Of a stretch of 64,000 nucleotides of DNA, positions 32,590 to 40,803 are shown one piece after another. This DNA is from Anabaena catenula FACHB-362. Lineage in GTDB: Bacteria > Cyanobacteriota > Cyanobacteriia > Cyanobacteriales > Nostocaceae. The notes under the pieces were generated by a model. That model searched no databases and had not been told where the DNA came from. It was given only the letters and a program-made list of their open reading frames with translations. The first letter of the stretch is position 1, and each line of letters opens with the position of its first letter. The stretch is taken from positions 56,771-120,770 of the forward strand of contig NZ_JACJTQ010000017.1 of the NCBI RefSeq assembly GCF_014698735.1, read 5' to 3'. The position numbers and the translations under genes are program-made.

Positions 32590-32855
32590 CTGAATCACAA
32601 GAAGATGAATTTCTACTAAGCAAGCGTGACTTTATGCTTAATTCTTTGACTCTTGGTGTAGCGGTTGAGCTTTTCTCCAAAGGTTCTGGACGCTCTCCTG
32701 ATGAATGTTTAAATTTTCTTGTCCAGCAGGCAGAAATGCGAATGGCGCGACAAACTCCAGAGTCCATTGATGAGTTTATTCGCCAATACTACACCGGGCG
32801 GCAAAATAAAGCCAAAGCAGTTGTGATCAACTTCCCTAAATTTAAAACCGCCTGA
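32586..32855 (+). CDS. 89-residue helical island protein
   Basis: Starts at the ATG of an ATGA overlap with the preceding stop. Sequence includes KRDFMLNSLTLGVAVELFSK and SPDECLNFLVQQAEMRMARQ, nearly all helical, ending in a short basic tail. It may be a small regulator or accessory protein. Its stop overlaps another possible ATG (TGATG at 32853-32857). Function unknown. Confidence 0.6.
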   Translation: MTESQEDEFLLSKRDFMLNSLTLGVAVELFSKGSGRSPDECLNFLVQQAEMRMARQTPESIDEFIRQYYTGRQNKAKAVVINFPKFKTA

Positions 32856-32864
32856 TGAGGCTGC

Positions 32865-33062
32865 TTGACCCAGCAGCCGAAACACACCCCTCGGTGTGTC
32901 GCGGATTGGGTCGCGCAACTCAATTCGCCTCCAGCAATGGAGCGGAAACAACAACAGTGGTACGAGTTTTTACCGGGAAGTGACCAATGGTTTAGCCTTT
33001 TCATGAACTCATCTGCTGTTAATGTTTCCACCTGTGTAAGTTTTAAAAGTGAATTGATGTGA
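32865..33062 (+). CDS. Doubtful 65-residue frame before the IS110-type gene
   Basis: A TTG-started frame reads TQQPKHTPRCVADWVAQLNS, then PPAMERKQQQWYEFLPGSDQ. An alternative 42-residue frame starts at ATG 32855, directly overlapping the previous stop (TGATG). They are in different frames, so at most one is real. A 7-bp hairpin, ACACACC/GGTGTGT (32882-32899), lies within both. The region could instead be non-coding and hold the guide (bridge) RNA of the IS110-type recombinase. Confidence 0.3.
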   Translation: MTQQPKHTPRCVADWVAQLNSPPAMERKQQQWYEFLPGSDQWFSLFMNSSAVNVSTCVSFKSELM

Positions 33063-33137
33063 ATTTTGGGTGATTCGTGAACTATTATACACGGGAATTT
33101 GTGCGGAAGTAAACCCAATCTGTACCTTGAAAACTTA

Positions 33138-34520
33138 ATGAAAATAATTGGTTTAGACGTTTGTAAAAACAGTGTTGTTGCTTGGGAATTAACATCAATT
33201 CCTAAAAACTTTAGAACACATTTTCGAGAAAATAGACGTTCTAAAGATGATGACCCTTTAACTTTTAAAGCTAATTTTGATGGGGTTGAAAAGTTATTGA
33301 TGCTCAAACCTGATGCTGTTGTTATGGAACCTACAGGTGTGCATTATTCCTGGATTTGGGCGCACATTTGTCAAAGTGAAGGAATTAAGGTTCTTTGGGT
33401 TGGACACCAAGAGGCTGTGCATTACCGCAAACAACACAAGCTACCTGATAAAAATGACCAAGCTGATGCTTTGGCACTTGCAGCCTACGCTCTAGCTCAC
33501 TGGGAAGATGATGATTTCTTCCTTCAATTTGAAGCCGGCAAAGTATCGCGGTTACGGACACTTTGGTTACAATTGCAATCACTTAACCGCATTCAGTCCC
33601 CTGTGATCAATCGTGCCAGACAACAATTAGCTCGTGAGTTTCCAGAAGCTGCTTTAAAGCAGTCACCGGCTAGAGGGGATGACTTGCCACCGCTTTGGGC
33701 ATGGTTAGCAGGTCGTGAGCGTAAAGCTAGAAAAAATAGTTACTACGACAATCTTTACAAAAAGTCTATTGCTCCCAAGTATAGGGTAGAGATTTCTACT
33801 TTCACCCGCCGTCTGTCTAACTTGCTGTGTGATTTGGAGGAATGGGAGTCAGAAATTAAATCAGAAATTCTGGAAGTTCTGGAAGCTCCTGAGTTTATCC
33901 CCTACCGTAAGGTTATGACTATGTTCGGAATTGGGACTAGACCACAGGCGCTGCTGATTAGCCAAGTTTACCCGATTACAAAGTTTGAGTCATTGGGAAG
34001 GTTTAAACGTAGGCTGGGTATGGCTAAGGATGAATATTCCAGCGGCGACAGGGAAACTATGAATACCGGCGCGGGTTCTAAATTGTGTCGTACTCAGTTG
34101 TTTCTGTGGGTTTTGGATGCGATCGCACCAGTTCGCGCTCGTCCTCAAAATGAAATTGGTCAAAAGTTGGGTGAGTTTTACGACTCCCGCCGCGCACAAT
34201 TCCAGGACAACCCAGAGTTATGGAAACAAAAAGTAGTAGCCAAGATGCAAGCTGAAGCGTTGAGGGAATTTAAGCGATCGCTTTCCCAAAATTTGTTACC
34301 AATGGTTAACAAGGAATTAGCGCCACAACTTGAGGCCACAATAAACCTAACCATGCAAACTATGCAAATGTCTTTGACTGCTTCAATGAACACGGAACAG
34401 GTTATGTCTAGCGTGAAAGAGAGGGAGGTTAAAAAAGGCTTTGGCAATCTCGTTATCAGTCAAACTGCGGCTTATGGCTGTAGATTGTTGTTTAAAGAGT
34501 TAAAGAAAGCAGTTCAGTAA
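33138..34520 (+). CDS. IS110-family recombinase/transposase
   Basis: A 460-residue protein starting MKIIGLDVCKNSVVAWEL. The N-terminal RuvC-like DEDD domain has Asp in GLDV (about residue 6), Glu in VVMEPTGVHYSW (about 66) and the DKNDQADALALAAYA pair (about 107-115). The C-terminal Transposase_20-type domain has FGIGTRPQALLISQV (about 265) and a conserved Ser in YSSGD (about 300). All catalytic residues of IS110 enzymes seem present. It is longer than usual because of a linker and a C-terminal helical extension. No terminal inverted repeats are visible, as expected for IS110. It follows the small-gene operon in the same direction, so it may be resident rather than a random insertion. Confidence 0.88.
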   Translation: MKIIGLDVCKNSVVAWELTSIPKNFRTHFRENRRSKDDDPLTFKANFDGVEKLLMLKPDAVVMEPTGVHYSWIWAHICQSEGIKVLWVGHQEAVHYRKQHKLPDKNDQADALALAAYALAHWEDDDFFLQFEAGKVSRLRTLWLQLQSLNRIQSPVINRARQQLAREFPEAALKQSPARGDDLPPLWAWLAGRERKARKNSYYDNLYKKSIAPKYRVEISTFTRRLSNLLCDLEEWESEIKSEILEVLEAPEFIPYRKVMTMFGIGTRPQALLISQVYPITKFESLGRFKRRLGMAKDEYSSGDRETMNTGAGSKLCRTQLFLWVLDAIAPVRARPQNEIGQKLGEFYDSRRAQFQDNPELWKQKVVAKMQAEALREFKRSLSQNLLPMVNKELAPQLEATINLTMQTMQMSLTASMNTEQVMSSVKEREVKKGFGNLVISQTAAYGCRLLFKELKKAVQ

Positions 34521-34528
34521 ATAAAAAT

Positions 34529-34555
34529 ACCACTGGTTACTTAACTAGTGGTTTA
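34529..34555 (+). terminator. Hairpin after the IS110-type gene
   Basis: ACCACTGG (34529-34536) pairs with CTAGTGGT (34545-34552) through an 8-nt loop with one G-T pair, then TTT. It begins 8 bp after the stop codon. The T-run is short, so it is a weak terminator candidate, and it may mark the right end of the island. Confidence 0.5.
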
Positions 34556-34630
34556 AAATTGTTGGGATTCTGACCTAAAGTGAAAAGGCAGTTGATTTGT
34601 TAACTATATTTAGAGGAACTTGCTAAGTTT

Positions 34631-35077
34631 ATGAAACTGATGGCAGAACGCGTAGAATCGGTAAAAGCGGGCATTATAGGCGGTTTATCTGTGGGAGTAG
34701 CTTTTCTCATCACCAGTGTTATTAATAGTTTTGTGCTGGCTAAGTACTTTCCCATACTGATTCTGGATAAATCTCATCTAGTTAATTTACAATTTTTACT
34801 GAGTAGCGCCATAGCTGGCTTCTCTGGTTTGCTATTTGGTATTACATATCGGTATATTATCCGCACTGACATAAATCCTCACCTCAATACTGGTGGTGTC
34901 TTTGCTTTTGGCTTGGTGCGGGGATTAACTCAGATAGAAGTTGGCTGGAATTATACTGGCACGATTCTGCCTTTTTTGACATTATCGGGAGAAAGTATAT
35001 TATCCTTTGCTGTTGCTGCTTTTGTTCTAGATACTGCTATCGTACTTGGATGGCTTAAACCTTTTCCTTCAAATTAA
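34631..35077 (+). CDS. Conserved integral membrane protein, unknown
   Basis: A 148-residue protein with four hydrophobic segments: AGIIGGLSVGVAFLITSVIN, FLLSSAIAGFSGLLFGITYR, GGVFAFGLVRGLTQIEVG and ILSFAVAAFVLDTAIVLGWL. The small-residue pattern resembles a membrane family common in cyanobacteria and plants. A second ATG three codons in (34640) is an alternative start. AGAGGAA occurs upstream but at long spacing. Function unknown. It is the first chromosomal-looking gene to the right of the island. Confidence 0.75.
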   Translation: MKLMAERVESVKAGIIGGLSVGVAFLITSVINSFVLAKYFPILILDKSHLVNLQFLLSSAIAGFSGLLFGITYRYIIRTDINPHLNTGGVFAFGLVRGLTQIEVGWNYTGTILPFLTLSGESILSFAVAAFVLDTAIVLGWLKPFPSN

Positions 35078-35144
35078 AGTCTTTGCCATAACCAGAAATT
35101 CACTAATTACTTTTGACTTTTGACTTTTGAATCTTGAATTATTT

Positions 35145-35720
35145 ATGAATCACTATTTTCTCATCATTGATCTTGAAGCTACTTGTTGTAATGAACGTAG
35201 CATTCCCCGTCACGAAATGGAAATTATCGAAATTGGGGCGGTAATGTTGAATAGAAAAACCTGGGAAATTGATTCTGAGTTTCAACAATTTATTAAACCT
35301 GTAAGAAATCCGCAACTTACAGCTTTTTGTACAGAATTAACTAGTATTTCTCAGGAACAAGTTGACGCAGCACCCCATTTCCCAGAGGTGATGTCAAAAT
35401 TAACAGAATGGATGAATTTATTTCCTCATTATATCTTCTGTTCTTGGGGTAATTACGACAAATCACAATTTTTACAAGATTGTAAATATCATCATGTTAC
35501 CTATCCTTTTGGTTCTGAACACAGAAATATCAAAAATGAATTTTCAGAATATTTGGGTGTATCTCATAAGTTTGGTATGGCACAAGCCCTTAAACATTTA
35601 AAGATGGAATTACAAGGTACACATCACCGGGGTATTGATGATGCTCGAAATATTGCCGCTATTTACAGATATATGCAGACTACTAAAAGAAGTAATATCG
35701 TGTCCGGAAATGATCATTAG
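35145..35720 (+). CDS. DEDDh 3'-5' exonuclease
   Basis: A 191-residue exonuclease-fold protein. It starts at ATG 35145 (MNHYFLIIDLEATC); a TTG six codons upstream is less likely. Motif Exo I is IDLEATC (Asp and Glu near 9-11), Exo II lies around FCSWGNYDKSQF, and Exo III is HRGIDDARNIA with the His and Asp of the DEDDh class (about 164-169). The closest relatives by pattern are KapD/ERI-1-like RNA exonucleases. Expected to digest single-stranded RNA or DNA ends in the cytoplasm. Upstream DNA contains TTTTGAC repeats. Confidence 0.85.
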   Translation: MNHYFLIIDLEATCCNERSIPRHEMEIIEIGAVMLNRKTWEIDSEFQQFIKPVRNPQLTAFCTELTSISQEQVDAAPHFPEVMSKLTEWMNLFPHYIFCSWGNYDKSQFLQDCKYHHVTYPFGSEHRNIKNEFSEYLGVSHKFGMAQALKHLKMELQGTHHRGIDDARNIAAIYRYMQTTKRSNIVSGNDH

Positions 35721-35774
35721 TGCTGATAGGGGGACGCGGAGAGTTGTTTTGAAAAGCAATTAGCCGGATTTAAT

Positions 35775-35809
35775 ATTACGAATTACGAATTACGAATTAC
35801 GAATTACGA
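35775..35809. repeat. Heptamer tandem repeat ATTACGA x5
   Basis: Five perfect copies of ATTACGA lie between the converging exonuclease and recJ genes. It is of the same heptamer-repeat class as the other intergenic arrays. Confidence 0.93.
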
Positions 35810-35815
35810 ATTATT

Positions 35816-38134
35816 TTAAAAAGCGTTGCTTTGAATAATAGAGAGAGGAACTGTGGCGAAATATTCTCGCTGAAATTGTTCTTCTTTGACAGCGGATAAA
35901 AATTGCTTAACAGCATTATCAACAAGACTTTCGGAAGCGTTATTAGTATTCCAGGTAATTTGGAAATTACGATCTTGACGTTGAATTGTAAACCCTAAAT
36001 ATTTTAAAGCTTTAAATCCTAAATGTAATGTTTGGTCGCTGATACTCAGTTTTTCTAAAAGTTGTATGCGGGTAACTGGTTGATTTGTGCGGCTGAGATA
36101 TTTAGCAATTCCTACCAGATTCAGCCAAACTTCCCTAGGTGCTGGGTTTTGGGGTTTCGACCAAGCGATCGCTAATTGTTGTTGATTATAAACCGACTTT
36201 CTCAACCATGCACGCAAATCATCCCAATTAGTGGGACAATCTTTAATAATCAGCGCTGAGTTTTTATTACTGAGTTCTGAATACTCTTGATTTCGCCAGT
36301 CTAAAATAATTGCTGAATTTTGAGTTTTCAGTTCCGAATCAACACAGGGACGCACAGCAATTAATCTAATTTCATAGCGTTTTTTATAGCTATTAAAATC
36401 TATTTCTGCTATACAATCACATTTACCTATAGGTAAATCGTCTTTATAATGTCCCCACCAAATACCAGGAAAAGTACTGTTACTCGAATCATCCCGAATA
36501 TCAAACTCAGCTTTAATATATTGTATTTTATTACCTTTAAAATCTTCCTGATTTCGATGCCAAGAATTTTCAAACCAACAGTCTTTAATTAATAGTTTAG
36601 GAATTGGATTTCCCATTCCACATGGTTCTAAAACTTTGAGTTCTAAAAATAAATCTTTCCCCAAATCTGCAACAGTTACTACTAAGTCGGCTTGGACTGT
36701 GGGTGTGAGATTCATTCCTCCTAAAGATTGTCGTAATTTTTGATTAATTGCATCGGTAAATAAAGGAATATTTTCAACTAACAAACTCAAACCTGCTGCA
36801 AAAGGATGTCCACCAAAATGATGTAATAAATGTGCTTGTTCTTTAACTAATTGATATAAATCAACCGAATTAATCGAACGTGCCGAACCACGGGCTAAAA
36901 GTGCTGAGTTGTCAGAAGTGTCTGAGTCAGAAAGAGAGTTTTCTGTACTTAACAAAATCGTCGGGCGGCCTGTTTCCTGTGCTATTTGTCCAGCAACTAA
37001 ACCCAATACACCTACAGCCCATTGCGGATCTTCTAAAACAATGACGTTGGTAGTTGATAAGTCTAATTGGGTCAGTTTTTTTGCTACTTGGGCTTGGACA
37101 TCTTTTTGTAAAGACTTACGACGAGAATTGGCTAATTCTGTTTCTTCTGCTAATTGATGACAGCGTTTAATATCTCGACTAGTTAGTAATTCTACACAGA
37201 AACTAGCGTCACCATGAATGCGACTAACAGCGTTGATTCTTGGCCCCAAACCGAAGGAGATATCTGTGGGGCGATCACCATTTTTCTGGCATAATTCTAA
37301 TAATTTTCCTACTCCTGGTCGTCGTTTTTCTGTAACTGTTTTTTTATGATCTGTGTGTAATTGTTGAATTCCCAATTGTGCTAAATAACGACAGTCACCA
37401 GTTAATTGTACCAAATCTGCAATTAAACCTATGGCTACTAAATCTAATAAATCACTTAATGGATGTTGGGGTACATCTGGCAAAGTTTCATATAATGCTT
37501 CCACCAGTTTGTAAGCTACCGCAACTCCAGAAAGATGAAATAAAGGATGTTCTTTGGGTAAATAACGAGGGTTGATAATGGCATTAACTGGAGGACGTTC
37601 GGGGGGTAAAGTATGATGGTCTGTAACGATGACATCTATATTTAATTGCTGTGCATAAATAATTTCTGCAATATTTGTGCTACCTGTGTCACAAGTGACA
37701 ATTAATTTACAACCTTGTTGAGCTAAATTATCAATTCCTGATTGATTTAGTCCGTGGGATTCTTTTAAACGGTTGGGAATGTAATAAGTTAATTGTCTAT
37801 CTTGTTCAAAAAACTGTCCTAAACCATCCCACAATACAGCAGTTGAGGTAATACCGTCAGCGTCAAAATCTCCCCAAATTGCCACTTTTTCAGCAGATTG
37901 AGCGGCTTTTTTTAAACGGTTTACCGCTAAATACATTTCTTGTCCAAATTCAAAGGGACTAGCTGGTTGATAAGTTTGATAGTTTACAAATGCGGCTAGT
38001 TGTAATTCAGTTTGTATACCCCGTTGCCAAAGTAATTGGGCGGCGAAAATTCCACTAGATAGGGATGTATGATGTTTAACTGTCTGAATAAACCATTCCG
38101 GGGGTTGTTCAGTTGTTGTCAGAATCCACTGCAT
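35816..38134 (-). CDS. recJ: Single-stranded-DNA-specific exonuclease RecJ
   Basis: A 772-residue DHH-family 5'-3' ssDNA exonuclease acting in recombination and mismatch repair. The N-terminal catalytic core has GDFDADGITST (about 92-102), the CDTGS motif and VTDHHTLPP (about 169-177). DHHA1-type motifs follow (GFGLGPRINAVSR-like region, about 291-303; FGGHPFAAGLSL near 440). The OB-fold region comes after that. A C-terminal extension of about 200 residues with a winged-helix-like segment (QPVTRIQLLEKLSISDQTL) is typical of cyanobacterial RecJ and longer than in E. coli. The key Asp and His residues are present. Confidence 0.93.
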   Translation of the reverse strand: MQWILTTTEQPPEWFIQTVKHHTSLSSGIFAAQLLWQRGIQTELQLAAFVNYQTYQPASPFEFGQEMYLAVNRLKKAAQSAEKVAIWGDFDADGITSTAVLWDGLGQFFEQDRQLTYYIPNRLKESHGLNQSGIDNLAQQGCKLIVTCDTGSTNIAEIIYAQQLNIDVIVTDHHTLPPERPPVNAIINPRYLPKEHPLFHLSGVAVAYKLVEALYETLPDVPQHPLSDLLDLVAIGLIADLVQLTGDCRYLAQLGIQQLHTDHKKTVTEKRRPGVGKLLELCQKNGDRPTDISFGLGPRINAVSRIHGDASFCVELLTSRDIKRCHQLAEETELANSRRKSLQKDVQAQVAKKLTQLDLSTTNVIVLEDPQWAVGVLGLVAGQIAQETGRPTILLSTENSLSDSDTSDNSALLARGSARSINSVDLYQLVKEQAHLLHHFGGHPFAAGLSLLVENIPLFTDAINQKLRQSLGGMNLTPTVQADLVVTVADLGKDLFLELKVLEPCGMGNPIPKLLIKDCWFENSWHRNQEDFKGNKIQYIKAEFDIRDDSSNSTFPGIWWGHYKDDLPIGKCDCIAEIDFNSYKKRYEIRLIAVRPCVDSELKTQNSAIILDWRNQEYSELSNKNSALIIKDCPTNWDDLRAWLRKSVYNQQQLAIAWSKPQNPAPREVWLNLVGIAKYLSRTNQPVTRIQLLEKLSISDQTLHLGFKALKYLGFTIQRQDRNFQITWNTNNASESLVDNAVKQFLSAVKEEQFQREYFATVPLSIIQSNAF

Positions 38135-38179
38135 TTTATCAATTCAAAATGAAAAAATTCAAAATTAAAAACTCAAAGT

Positions 38180-38824
38180 TTATAAATCATTATCGTTAAT
38201 GACATCATTTGTAGATTCACTGACTAAGGGATTAAGAACTACTTCACCGGCAACTCCTTCTGATTTACGAGGACGAATAGCAGGGCGTGTACGTCTATAA
38301 CCGGCTCTTTCTGCTTTTTGATGTTCGTAATCAATGAGTTTGCCATAATATGGGTGTTTACTTAAATTCATTGATAGGAAAATATGCTGGCGGATATTAC
38401 CAAAACCCTTGCGGTTAAAAAATTTCACGGCTGGGGTATTAGTAGGATCTGTATCTACCAACATAAACCGCGCTCCATCTTCAATCATTCTGGCAACGAC
38501 TTTATCAACTAATATATCTGCTACACCTCGACGTTGAAATTTGGGATTTACACCTAACCACAAAATGTAACCATAATTCCACGATGCTTTAGTAATAATA
38601 GTTCCCAAAATAAATCCCGAAAGTTCACCTTCTGTTTCCGCAACCAGGCAATATTCTGGATCTGTGTTGTAAAGTCCAATTACTTCCCATTCATCCCAGG
38701 TGCGGTATAAGTAAGGATATAACTCGCTCGTAAATAGTTCTTCACCCAAGTGGTAAACAGGAGCGATATCATCAATTCCTAATTCCCGGACATAAATAGC
38801 ATCTGTTTCATCAGAAGTTTTCAT
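38180..38824 (-). CDS. GNAT-family N-acetyltransferase
   Basis: A 214-residue acetyl-CoA-dependent acetyltransferase. Starts at ATG 38824 (MKTSDETDAIYVRELGIDDI). The acetyl-CoA binding motif A is LWLGVNPKFQRRGVADILVD (about 89-108). It continues with DTDPTNTPAVKFFNRKGF, a typical motif B. This pattern resembles ribosomal-protein alanine acetyltransferases (RimI class), and the basic C-terminal 40 residues are an extension. Its start nearly overlaps the stop of the upstream nuclease gene, so the two are probably co-transcribed. The substrate is unknown. Confidence 0.87.
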   Translation of the reverse strand: MKTSDETDAIYVRELGIDDIAPVYHLGEELFTSELYPYLYRTWDEWEVIGLYNTDPEYCLVAETEGELSGFILGTIITKASWNYGYILWLGVNPKFQRRGVADILVDKVVARMIEDGARFMLVDTDPTNTPAVKFFNRKGFGNIRQHIFLSMNLSKHPYYGKLIDYEHQKAERAGYRRTRPAIRPRKSEGVAGEVVLNPLVSESTNDVINDNDL

Positions 38825-38838
38825 AATTGCTATAAATA

Positions 38839-39642
38839 TCAAATTGATATTTCTTGGATGTTCTCAAACTTTGGTAAAGAATTTATAATTATCTCTGTTT
38901 GATTATCTTTTTGACGTTCACATCTAACAGCATACTGACAAAATTCACAAGCTTTTTTAAATTCGGCTATTTGGGGAAATGGCTGGTTTTGTTGATATTT
39001 TTGTAACCAATCATTTAAATGAGTTAATAGTTGATTTAAATCCTGTTCTGTTTGTTGATGTTGTTGATGATTATAGTCGAATTTAATATTTTGTGGTTTT
39101 CCTTGAGCTTGGACAAACCAGTAAGTCATAGATATATTTTCAGGTAAATATTCGCTTGTTTCTGCTAGAACATACAGATAAAGACGTGTTTGCCAATTTT
39201 TAGCTAAAGAGGTTTTATTTGGTGGTTGGCGATAGGTTTTCCAGTCGAGAATTTGTGCTTGCTGATGATCGGCAATTAATAAATCATAAATTACTGTAAG
39301 TAAGAAATCTTGAATTTGTAAAGTACGATAGTGTTCACTTTCTCGAAAAGTTTGGTTATTTGTGTCAGGTGTGAGAATTTCAGGTGCAACTTTAGCAAAA
39401 GCAGTCATCCAATTTTGCAGTTGAGCATCTGTTTGCAGAAAACTATTAATTGGTAAACCCATTTCTTGCTGCTGCATGAGCAGGTGAAAGCGACTACCTA
39501 AAGTTTGATATTCTTCATGTTGGGGATCTGCGGGCGTGGTGAGTTGTTCTAAATAGGTATGCTGAAATTTGCGGGGACAAGCTGCAAGTAAGTTGAGATG
39601 TCCTTGGGAAAGTCGCAATAGTTGAGTAGAAGTTGATAGCAT
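38839..39642 (-). CDS. PD-(D/E)XK nuclease with Fe-S-type cysteines
   Basis: A 267-residue RecB/Cas4-like nuclease. The N-terminal LLAACPRKFQHTYL contributes a Cys, and the C-terminal CEFCQYAVRC gives three more, the arrangement of Fe-S clusters in AddB/Cas4-type nucleases. The nuclease core shows GSRFHLLMQ (about 50) and ILDWKTYR (Asp and Lys of the D-x-K motif, about 151-156). No CRISPR array or cas gene is near, so this is a stand-alone repair-type enzyme. It is upstream of the GNAT gene, separated by 14 bp from that gene's ATG. Confidence 0.85.
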   Translation of the reverse strand: MLSTSTQLLRLSQGHLNLLAACPRKFQHTYLEQLTTPADPQHEEYQTLGSRFHLLMQQQEMGLPINSFLQTDAQLQNWMTAFAKVAPEILTPDTNNQTFRESEHYRTLQIQDFLLTVIYDLLIADHQQAQILDWKTYRQPPNKTSLAKNWQTRLYLYVLAETSEYLPENISMTYWFVQAQGKPQNIKFDYNHQQHQQTEQDLNQLLTHLNDWLQKYQQNQPFPQIAEFKKACEFCQYAVRCERQKDNQTEIIINSLPKFENIQEISI

Positions 39643-39874
39643 TCTTCTATAGGATTCCTATTTGATTTTTGTGAAAGTGGCCTGCGCTTTGTGCTTACAA
39701 AGTCTGTACACTTCTCCCTTCTTCCCTGTTCCCTGTTCCCTGTTCCCTACCGCTACGAGTAATTTAAGTAATCAAACCGGATTGCTAAATTTGAAATATT
39801 GGGAAAAATAAAAGGTAAAAGAATGAATTTTGCATTTTTTTTCATCCCTCTACCTTTCTTTGTATCCTTGATGC

Positions 39875-40078
39875 TTATTTCATGTTAGCCCGTGCATCTC
39901 TCACTGCGGCCAAGAAAAATAATACGGTGATGGGAATACTCAAAGCCAGGATAATTGCGGTGGTTTGGACACCTAAATCTGGTTGTCCATAACTGAGTTC
40001 AAATACAGAACCTACCGCTGCGATCGCACTTACACAAGCACCGCCTAAAAACAAACCGCTTTTTGGAGTTAAATACAC
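39875..40078 (-). CDS. Small two-helix membrane protein after def
   Basis: A 67-residue protein with GTG start 40078, 12 bp after the def stop codon. Two membrane helices (GLFLGGACVSAIAAVGSVF; TAIILALSIPITVLFFLAAV) are joined by a short loop with conserved-looking Gly/Pro residues. Tail RDARANMK is on the cytoplasmic side if the positive-inside rule holds. Co-transcription with def is likely. Function unknown; it looks like a conserved cyanobacterial protein. Confidence 0.75.
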   Translation of the reverse strand: MYLTPKSGLFLGGACVSAIAAVGSVFELSYGQPDLGVQTTAIILALSIPITVLFFLAAVRDARANMK

Positions 40079-40090
40079 GAATCTGTCACC

Positions 40091-40654
40091 CTATGCTACT
40101 GGTTTCACTGCTTGATACGAGAAGCCATTTTTAGATAGCTCCTGGGCTAAAGTCAAGGAATTTTCTACTCTGTCTACAAAAACCACACCGTTGAGGTGAT
40201 CCATTTCGTGTAGAATACAGCGTCCCAGTAAGTCATCAGCTTTTAATGTCTTGGGACGGCCATATTCGTCTTTGTAGGCAATTTCTACCACTTGGGGGCG
40301 TTTGACATCTAGATAAACTTTGGGAATGCTCAGACAACCTTCTTGAGCAACGCAGAGTTCACTGCTAACCTGTTTAATGACGGGGTTAATTAATACAAGT
40401 GGAGGATGCTCCGGTTTGTCTGGTTCACAATCGATGACAATGAGTTGTTTATTAATTCCAACTTGGGGCGCAGCTAAACCAATGCCATCCTCACTGTACA
40501 TAGTTTGCAGCATTTCGCGCACCAGTTGACGGAGTTCGTCATCTATTTTGGTGACACGCTTTGCGGGTTGACGCAAAACGCGATCGCCTAAATAGTGAAG
40601 TCGCAAAGGTGGATTTTTTAACTTTTTCTTCTCTACAGCAATGTCAGAGGGCAT
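40091..40654 (-). CDS. def: Peptide deformylase
   Basis: A 187-residue metalloenzyme that removes the N-formyl group from new proteins. The three family motifs are intact: GIGLAAPQVG (about 58-67), EGCLSIP with the metal-ligand Cys (about 105-111) and HEMDHLNG with two ligand His (about 150-157). Length is typical for bacterial type 1 deformylase with a short N-terminal extension. Followed by the 67-residue membrane protein gene. Confidence 0.95.
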   Translation of the reverse strand: MPSDIAVEKKKLKNPPLRLHYLGDRVLRQPAKRVTKIDDELRQLVREMLQTMYSEDGIGLAAPQVGINKQLIVIDCEPDKPEHPPLVLINPVIKQVSSELCVAQEGCLSIPKVYLDVKRPQVVEIAYKDEYGRPKTLKADDLLGRCILHEMDHLNGVVFVDRVENSLTLAQELSKNGFSYQAVKPVA

Positions 40655-40803
40655 GATTGTTGATGGCTTGATGATTAATGTCTTACTAATTCAATTCTAT
40701 CGTCAGTTGGGAGGTGACAGAGAACAGACTATAGGAAACAGTTGACAGAAGGCCGTAATAATTTTAGTTTGTACCAATTACCAATCAGCAATGATTATTT
40801 CTA

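Noticed and set aside
38839..39642. Cas4 of a CRISPR system
   Set aside because: The motif set is Cas4/RecB-like, but no cas gene or array is in the window.
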